Shown here piece by piece: positions 58,766 to 64,000 of a stretch of 64,000 nucleotides of DNA (position 1 is the stretch's first letter; each line of letters opens with the position of its first letter). Source of the DNA: Duganella sp. BuS-21. GTDB lineage: Bacteria > Pseudomonadota > Gammaproteobacteria > Burkholderiales > Burkholderiaceae_D. The DNA lies in the NCBI GenBank assembly GCA_041874725.1, contig CP097466.1, forward strand, positions 744,001-808,000. Direction: 5' to 3'. Both the position numbers and the translations under genes were made by a program. The notes below the pieces were generated by a model. That model saw only the letters and a program-made list of their open reading frames with translations. It was not told the origin of the DNA and did no database searches.

Positions 58766-59841
58766 GCGGAATCAAGGTCATGATCGTCGACGACTCGGCC
58801 GTGGTGCGGCAGGTGCTGAGCGGCCTGCTGAACGCGGCCCCCGGCATCACCGTCACCCACGCGGTGGCCAACCCGCTGCTGGCCATGGAGCGCATGAAGG
58901 TGCAGTGGCCGGACGTGATCGTGCTCGATGTGGAAATGCCGAAGATGGACGGCATCACCTTCCTGCGCAAGCTGATGGCCGAACATCCGACACCGGTGGT
59001 GATCTGCTCGACCCTGACCGAGAAGGGCGCGCAGACCTCGGTGGAGGCGCTGACCGCCGGCGCGGTGGCCATCATCACCAAGCCGCGCCTGGACCTCAAG
59101 CAGTTCCTGCACGACAGCGCCGACGAACTGGTGTCGGCCGTGCGCGCCGCCGCCGGCGCCCATGTCGGCAAGCTGGCCAACCGTCCGCCGCCGCCGCCGG
59201 TGACCGCCAAGCTGAATGCGGACGCGATTCTGCCGCCGGCCGCAGCAGATCCCCGGCCGATGACCGCCACCACCGAGCGCGTGGTGGCGATCGGCACCTC
59301 CACCGGCGGCACGCAGGCGCTGGAGGAAGTGCTGACCGCGCTGCCGCGCGTGGCGCCCGGCATCGTGGTGGTGCAGCACATGCCGGAAAAATTCACCGCC
59401 GCCTTTGCCGCGCGGCTCGACAGCGTGTGCCAGGTGCGCGTCAAGGAAGCGGCCAACAACGACCGCGTGCTGCAGGGCCAGGTGCTGATCGCGCCCGGCG
59501 GCAAGCACATGCTGCTGCGCCGCACCGGCGCCCAGTATTTCGTCGAGGTGGTGGACGGGCCGCTGGTGAACCGCCACCGGCCTTCGGTCGATGTGCTGTT
59601 CCGCTCCGCCGCGCGCGCGGCCGGCGCCAATGCGCTGGGCGTGATCATGACCGGCATGGGCGACGACGGCGCGGCCGGCCTGCTGGAAATGCTCAAGGCC
59701 GGCGCCCGCACCGTGGCGCAGGACGAGGCCAGCTGCGTGGTGTACGGCATGCCGAAGGAGGCGGTCAAGCGCGGCGGCGTCGAGAAGTCGGTGCCGCTGA
59801 ACGCCATCTACCGCGAAATCCTGCAACAGCTGCAGTATTGA
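58762..59841 (+). CDS. cheB: Chemoreceptor methylesterase CheB
   Basis: CheB removes methyl groups from receptors and can deamidate them. The 359-residue protein has a receiver domain ([13 protein letters not shown], phosphoacceptor D56 in [11 protein letters not shown]), a proline-rich linker (about 140-165), and the methylesterase domain. Its catalytic triad is S180 (IGTSTGG), H206 (VVQHMPEKF) and an Asp in GMGDDGAAG near 302. Both ends are coupled: ATGA with cheD, and TGATG with the receiver-EAL gene. Confidence 0.96.
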   Translation: MSGIKVMIVDDSAVVRQVLSGLLNAAPGITVTHAVANPLLAMERMKVQWPDVIVLDVEMPKMDGITFLRKLMAEHPTPVVICSTLTEKGAQTSVEALTAGAVAIITKPRLDLKQFLHDSADELVSAVRAAAGAHVGKLANRPPPPPVTAKLNADAILPPAAADPRPMTATTERVVAIGTSTGGTQALEEVLTALPRVAPGIVVVQHMPEKFTAAFAARLDSVCQVRVKEAANNDRVLQGQVLIAPGGKHMLLRRTGAQYFVEVVDGPLVNRHRPSVDVLFRSAARAAGANALGVIMTGMGDDGAAGLLEMLKAGARTVAQDEASCVVYGMPKEAVKRGGVEKSVPLNAIYREILQQLQY

Positions 59842-61127
59842 TGATGAATACTCTCCCCACCAGCGCCGCCAGCGCCACTACCACTGCCGCCGCGCCCTGC
59901 TGGAACGGCCGCCGCGTGCTGGTGGTGGAGGACAGCGTGGTCCAGCGCGGCTACCTGGTGGGCCTGCTGCGGCAGCTGAACTTCGGCCAGATCCTCGAAG
60001 CGGGCGACGGCAACGAGGCGCTGCGCGTGCTGGAGACGTGTGCGGAAAAACCGATCTACCTGGTGCTGACCGATCTGGAAATGCCGGGCATGGACGGCAT
60101 CGAGCTGACCTGCCAGCTGCGTGAACGCCGGCTGGCGGAAAACCTGATCGTGATCAGCGCGCGCGATCCGCGCCTGCTGGAGATTATCGAGAACATGGCC
60201 TGCGAGGACGACGACTTCGGTCTGCTCGGCACCTTGCTTAAGCCGGTGCAGCTGGAGTCGCTGACGCAATTGCTGTGCAAGGGCGCCGACCGCCCCGGTG
60301 GTTGCGCGCCGGCCGCGGCGCCGCCGTTGCCGCAGGCGACGCTGGAGGAACTGGCGCAGGCCCTGACGCGGCGCGAGTTCGTGCCGTACTTCCAGCCCAA
60401 GATCGCCATGCAGAACGGCCACCTGAAAGGGGTGGAGGCGCTGGCGCGCTGGAAGCACCCGCAGCGCGGCACGCTGTCGCCGGCGCACTTCATCGACACG
60501 CTGGAGGGCCATCCCCTGATGGCCGACTTCACGCTGGAGCTGGTGCAGCAGGTGCTTGAACGCATCCTGGGCTGGCAGCAGCACGGCCTGCCGCCGCTGA
60601 CGGTGTCGGTCAACCTGTCGGCCGACAACCTGGCCGACCGTGGTTTCATCGACCGCCTGATGGCGCGCGTGGCCGCTTCCGGCGTGGCGCCGGCCTCGCT
60701 GGTGTGGGAAGTGACCGAGACCAGCGTGATGCGCCAGCTGTCGCAGGCGCTGACCAATATGGGCCGCCTGCGGCTGGCCGGCTACGGCCTGGCGATGGAC
60801 GATTTCGGCATCGGCTATTCGTCGATGCAGCAGTTCGCGCGCTGCCCGTTCACGGAACTGAAGATCGACCGCGCCTTCGTCAACGGCGCGGCGCAGTGGC
60901 CCAACCGCCTGATGGTGCTGAAAAGCGCGCTCGACCTGGGGCAGAGCCTGGGCGTGGCCACCGTGGCCGAAGGGGTGGAAACGGTGGAAGACTGGAAGCT
61001 GTTGCGCGACCTCGGTTGCGACATGGCGCAGGGGTATTTACTGGCCAAGCCCATGCCGGCCGAAGAGCTGGTGGGGTGGATCAGGCAGGACCGGCGTCGA
61101 TTGCGCGCGCTGGCCGGCGTAGAGTAA
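59841..61127 (+). CDS. Receiver-EAL response regulator (cyclic-di-GMP phosphodiesterase)
   Basis: The 428-residue protein has an N-terminal receiver domain ([14 protein letters not shown], phosphoacceptor D78 in [12 protein letters not shown]), then an EAL domain from about residue 170. EAL is at 199-201 ([14 protein letters not shown]). Other active-site motifs are present: [21 protein letters not shown] and [11 protein letters not shown]. It is probably an active phosphodiesterase controlled by CheA. Two ATG codons (59841, 59844) can start it; the first overlaps the cheB stop by one base. It links this chemosensory pathway to cyclic-di-GMP. Confidence 0.93.
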   Translation: MMNTLPTSAASATTTAAAPCWNGRRVLVVEDSVVQRGYLVGLLRQLNFGQILEAGDGNEALRVLETCAEKPIYLVLTDLEMPGMDGIELTCQLRERRLAENLIVISARDPRLLEIIENMACEDDDFGLLGTLLKPVQLESLTQLLCKGADRPGGCAPAAAPPLPQATLEELAQALTRREFVPYFQPKIAMQNGHLKGVEALARWKHPQRGTLSPAHFIDTLEGHPLMADFTLELVQQVLERILGWQQHGLPPLTVSVNLSADNLADRGFIDRLMARVAASGVAPASLVWEVTETSVMRQLSQALTNMGRLRLAGYGLAMDDFGIGYSSMQQFARCPFTELKIDRAFVNGAAQWPNRLMVLKSALDLGQSLGVATVAEGVETVEDWKLLRDLGCDMAQGYLLAKPMPAEELVGWIRQDRRRLRALAGVE

Positions 61128-61162
61128 ACATAAACATAACCAAAGCTAGAGGGGAAACAGAG

Positions 61163-62839
61163 ATGTTATCGACATTGCAGGTACGATCGAAGATTTTAAT
61201 TTTGCTTGCGGTGGCAGTTGCCGCGCTGGTGACCGTGGTGCTGATCGCCTTTGCCGGCATGAAGAAGCAGGGCGAGATGCTGTCCGAGATCGGTGACAAC
61301 CGCATGCCGTCGGTGCAGGCGCTGCTGGCCATCAGCGAAGGGCAGACCGCGTTGCGCTCCGCCAGCCGCGCCATCGACGCCATGGGCATGTATGTGGAGG
61401 AAGCCGATGGCGTCACCCATGAGGTCAAGCGCAAGCAGGAGGCGTGGGCGGCGATCGACAAGGCTTGGAAGATCTACGATGCGCTGCCGCAGACGGCGGA
61501 GGAAGCCGCCCTGTGGAAGAGCTTCGCCAAACAATGGGACACCTGGAAGCAGTTCGATGCGCAGATTACCGAAATCGCCGGCCAGATCGCCCGCGCCGAT
61601 GCGGCCAAGCGCAAGGAACTGTTCGTCGTTTTGCACAATGCGATCAAGGAAAGCCGACCCTCGTTCCGCGAAGCGGAAGAAAGTCTCAACAAGCTGGTGG
61701 ACTTGAACACCCAGTATGGCGAGGACGCCGTAAAAAGCGCCGACACGGCGTCGTCCGCCGCCATGAAGAATATGTACCTGGCGTCCGGCGTGGCGCTGGC
61801 GCTGCTGGTGGTGATCGGCCTGTTCATCCTGAACGGCATCATGAAGCAGCTCGGCGGCGATCCCTCCTACGCCGCCGACATCGTGCGCCAGGTGGCCGAC
61901 GGCGACCTGCGCATCGAGGTGGACGTCAAGGCCGGCGACACCACCAGCCTGCTGGCGGCCATGAAGAGCATGATCGAGAAACTGTCGCACGTGGTACAGG
62001 AAGTGAACAACGGCGCCGAAGCGCTGGCGTCGGCGTCGGAAGAGGTGAGCGCCACGGCGCAGTCGCTGTCGCAGGCGGCCAGCGAGCAGGCCGCCGGCAC
62101 CGAGCAGACCAGCGCTTCGGTCGAGCAGATGACGGCGTCGATCTCGCAAAACACCGAAAACGCCAAGGTCACCGACGGCATCGCCAGCAAGGCGGCGCTG
62201 GAAGCGGCCGAGGGCGGCGAGGCGGTCAAGTCCACCGTGGCGGCGATGCAGCAGATCGCCAAGAAGATCAGCATCATCGACGACATCGCCTATCAGACCA
62301 ATCTGCTGGCGTTGAACGCGGCCATCGAAGCGGCGCGCGCCGGCGAGCATGGCAAGGGCTTCGCGGTGGTGGCGGCCGAGGTGCGCAAGCTGGCCGAGCG
62401 CAGCCAGGTGGCGGCGCAGGAGATCGAACAGGTGGCGTCGAGCAGCGTGGAACTGGCCGAAAAAGCCGGCAAGCTGCTCAACGAGATGGTGCCGAATATC
62501 CGCCGCACCTCCAACCTGGTGCAGGAGATCACGGCGGCGTCGGAAGAGCAGTCGGCCGGCGTCGGCCAGATCAACGCGGCGGTGACGCAGCTGAGCCAGA
62601 CCACCCAGCAGAACGCTTCCAGCTCCGAGGAACTGGCGGCGACAGCGGAAGAAATGAGCGGCCAGGCCGAGCAGTTGCAGCAGGCCATGTCCTTCTTCAA
62701 GCTGGCCGGCGCCTCGCATATGGTGCGCGTTGCGTCTTCGCCGGCACGCAAGCCGCCGCGCCTTTCGGGCGGCATGGCGAGCAGTCGTCGCATGAAGGAA
62801 GTCGGCGAGCCGGACGAGTCGCACTTCGTCAAATTCTAG
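61163..62839 (+). CDS. Methyl-accepting chemotaxis protein (second receptor)
   Basis: The 558-residue receptor has a first helix ([20 protein letters not shown], 11-30), a four-helix-bundle sensor (about 35-190; [20 protein letters not shown]), a second helix ([19 protein letters not shown]), HAMP and the signalling domain. The hairpin tip reads [20 protein letters not shown], with [17 protein letters not shown] after it. It ends in a basic linker and FVKF, with no tethering pentapeptide. The sensor closely resembles that of the third receptor at 63382, pointing to a duplication. It has an AGGGGA ribosome site and follows the EAL gene by 35 bases. Confidence 0.95.
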   Translation: MLSTLQVRSKILILLAVAVAALVTVVLIAFAGMKKQGEMLSEIGDNRMPSVQALLAISEGQTALRSASRAIDAMGMYVEEADGVTHEVKRKQEAWAAIDKAWKIYDALPQTAEEAALWKSFAKQWDTWKQFDAQITEIAGQIARADAAKRKELFVVLHNAIKESRPSFREAEESLNKLVDLNTQYGEDAVKSADTASSAAMKNMYLASGVALALLVVIGLFILNGIMKQLGGDPSYAADIVRQVADGDLRIEVDVKAGDTTSLLAAMKSMIEKLSHVVQEVNNGAEALASASEEVSATAQSLSQAASEQAAGTEQTSASVEQMTASISQNTENAKVTDGIASKAALEAAEGGEAVKSTVAAMQQIAKKISIIDDIAYQTNLLALNAAIEAARAGEHGKGFAVVAAEVRKLAERSQVAAQEIEQVASSSVELAEKAGKLLNEMVPNIRRTSNLVQEITAASEEQSAGVGQINAAVTQLSQTTQQNASSSEELAATAEEMSGQAEQLQQAMSFFKLAGASHMVRVASSPARKPPRLSGGMASSRRMKEVGEPDESHFVKF

Positions 62840-62851
62840 ACGGCTAGCACC

Positions 62852-63373
62852 ATGAGCAGCTTGACCGTGGCCGATCCGCCCACGCCCGTAGAGGGACCGG
62901 GGCAGGGCCAGGCCCAGGCGCAGTACCTCAGCTTGATGCTGGGCCGGGAGATGTTCGCCATGGGCATCCTGGCGGTGCGCGAAATCCTGGAGTACGCCGG
63001 CGTGACGGTGGTGCCGCAGATGCCGGCCGCGATCAGCGGCGTGATCAATCTGCGCGGCGCGGCGGTGCCGGTGCTGGACCTGGCGCGGCGGCTTGACCGC
63101 CAACCGTCGCCCATCACCAAGCGCACCTGCATCATCGTGGTGGAGGTGGCGGGCGAGGATGGACCGTTGGTCATCGGCGTCCTGGTGGACGCGGTCAACG
63201 CGGTGCTCGACATCCCGGGCGCCGACATCGAGCCGGCGCCGCGCTTCGGCGCCGTGAAGGCCGATCTGCTCAAGGGCATCGGCAAGGTGGGCGGCCGCTT
63301 CGTGCTGCTGCTCGACGTGCAGCACCTGGTATCGACCTTGCACCTGCAGGAATTCGTAGCGCACATCCCCTAG
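62852..63373 (+). CDS. cheW: CheW adaptor protein (second copy)
   Basis: The 173-residue protein has the CheW pattern (LSLMLGREMFAMGILAVREI, AISGVINLRGAAVPVLDLAR, GVLVDAVNAVLDIPGADIE, GRFVLLLDVQHL). It lacks the NVVT repeat of the first CheW. It lies 12 bases after the second receptor and 8 bases before the third, so each of the late receptors is next to it. Two CheW proteins may let different receptors share one CheA. Confidence 0.94.
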   Translation: MSSLTVADPPTPVEGPGQGQAQAQYLSLMLGREMFAMGILAVREILEYAGVTVVPQMPAAISGVINLRGAAVPVLDLARRLDRQPSPITKRTCIIVVEVAGEDGPLVIGVLVDAVNAVLDIPGADIEPAPRFGAVKADLLKGIGKVGGRFVLLLDVQHLVSTLHLQEFVAHIP

Positions 63374-63381
63374 GAGGCATC

Positions 63382-64000
63382 ATGTTTGCAAACATTACAG
63401 TTCGGACCAAGCTCCTGACGCTGATCGGCGTCGCTGTGCTGGCGTTGTTGCTGGTGGTGCTGATCGCCTTCCAGGGCCTGAAACAGCAAGGCGAGATGCT
63501 GGCCGAAATCGGCAAGAACCGCATGCCGTCGGTGCAGGCGCTGATGAACATCAACGAAGGCAAGACCGGCATCCGCTCCGCCAACCGCGCGGCCGACGCC
63601 AACGCCATGACGCCGGAGAACACGGCGGAAATCGCCCAGCAGATCAAGCGCCGTGCCGAGATATTCGGCCAGATCGACGTCGCCTGGAAGATCTACGATG
63701 CGCTGCCGCAAACCAAGGAAGAAGAAGCGCTGTGGAAGGTCTTCGTCGGCGCGTGGGATACCTGGAAGCGCAAGGACGCCGATTTCGGCAACCTGCTGAC
63801 GCAGATCCAGAACGCCGAGCCGGGCAAACGCAAGGAACTGTTCACCGCGCTGCATGCGACCTTGGGCGATAACCGCGCCGCCTTTCACGAGGTTGAGACC
63901 AATCTGGACAAGCTGGTGGATTTGAACGTCAAGTACGGCGACGACGCCGTCAAGCAGGCCGACGCCGCCTCGACCACCGCTTTCTCCAGCATGTACACTG
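63382..64000 (+). CDS. Methyl-accepting chemotaxis protein (third receptor, runs off the right edge)
   Basis: About 206 residues of the N-terminus are present. They contain a first membrane helix (LLTLIGVAVLALLLVVLIAF) and a four-helix-bundle sensor ([38 protein letters not shown]). The sequence matches the receptor at 61163 closely, for example NRMPSVQAL and [10 protein letters not shown], so these are paralogs. An AGGAGG ribosome site lies before the ATG. The signalling domain is outside the window. Confidence 0.93.
   Translation, partial: MFANITVRTKLLTLIGVAVLALLLVVLIAFQGLKQQGEMLAEIGKNRMPSVQALMNINEGKTGIRSANRAADANAMTPENTAEIAQQIKRRAEIFGQIDVAWKIYDALPQTKEEEALWKVFVGAWDTWKRKDADFGNLLTQIQNAEPGKRKELFTALHATLGDNRAAFHEVETNLDKLVDLNVKYGDDAVKQADAASTTAFSSMYT

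Overview
The window looks like a chromosomal segment of a betaproteobacterium of the family Oxalobacteraceae (Duganella/Massilia/Janthinobacterium type). This rests on its high GC content, the gene order tRNA-Tyr, tRNA-Gly, tRNA-Thr, tuf, tRNA-Trp, secE, nusG, rplKAJL, rpoBC, and the close fit of RpoB (1369 aa), RpoC (1409 aa) and EF-Tu (396 aa) to that group. The family is an inference from recalled protein sequences; no search was run.

Layout. 1-4.7 kb: the end of an MFS transporter, a divergent LysR regulator, a lipoprotein S41 protease and an M14 carboxypeptidase. 4.9-8.2 kb: ttcA, folB and a pteridine-reductase-like SDR in one leftward operon, divergent from a MidA-type methyltransferase. 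8.3-14.4 kb: a membrane J-domain protein, then two convergent cyclic-di-GMP genes (an HD-GYP response regulator and a MASE1-CHASE-PAS-GGDEF-EAL protein) separated by a 68-bp perfect palindrome. 14.6-28.8 kb: the tRNA/tuf/secE/nusG/ribosomal protein/RNA polymerase block, whose genes use more A/T-ending codons than their neighbours, as expected for highly expressed genes. 29-36 kb: an accessory region with a winged-helix/pseudo-nucleotidyltransferase gene, two gene remnants meeting at a deletion scar, a DUF885 protein, an HPP-CBS membrane protein, and an Lrp regulator divergent from a cysteine desulfurase/degenerate MBL/rhodanese fusion. 36-45.8 kb: a 2.9-kilo-residue cyclic glucan synthase, overlapping tail-to-tail with a GDT1-type manganese exporter gene that has a yybP-ykoY riboswitch. 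45.8-50.5 kb: an M1 aminopeptidase, a serine hydrolase, panD and a Crp/Fnr regulator. 50.8-64 kb: a chemosensory cluster with four receptors or receptor-like proteins, a CheY, a STAS protein, CheA, two CheW, CheR, CheD, CheB and a receiver-EAL protein. It runs off the right edge.

How it fits together. The chemosensory genes form an almost unbroken run with ATGA or TGATG overlaps from cheR through the EAL gene. They should give one complete pathway with adaptation enzymes (CheR, CheB, CheD) and a direct output to cyclic-di-GMP (receiver-EAL). A receptor-like protein with a CheZ-type phosphatase signature lies just upstream of the CheY gene.

The less ordinary content is mostly between genes. 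There is a 134-bp miniature element with 19-bp terminal inverted repeats and an 11-bp target duplication inside a bidirectional terminator. Three families of dispersed palindromic or repeated sequences have two copies each here, one copy sitting between rpoB and rpoC. I found no CRISPR array, no transposase gene and no prophage.
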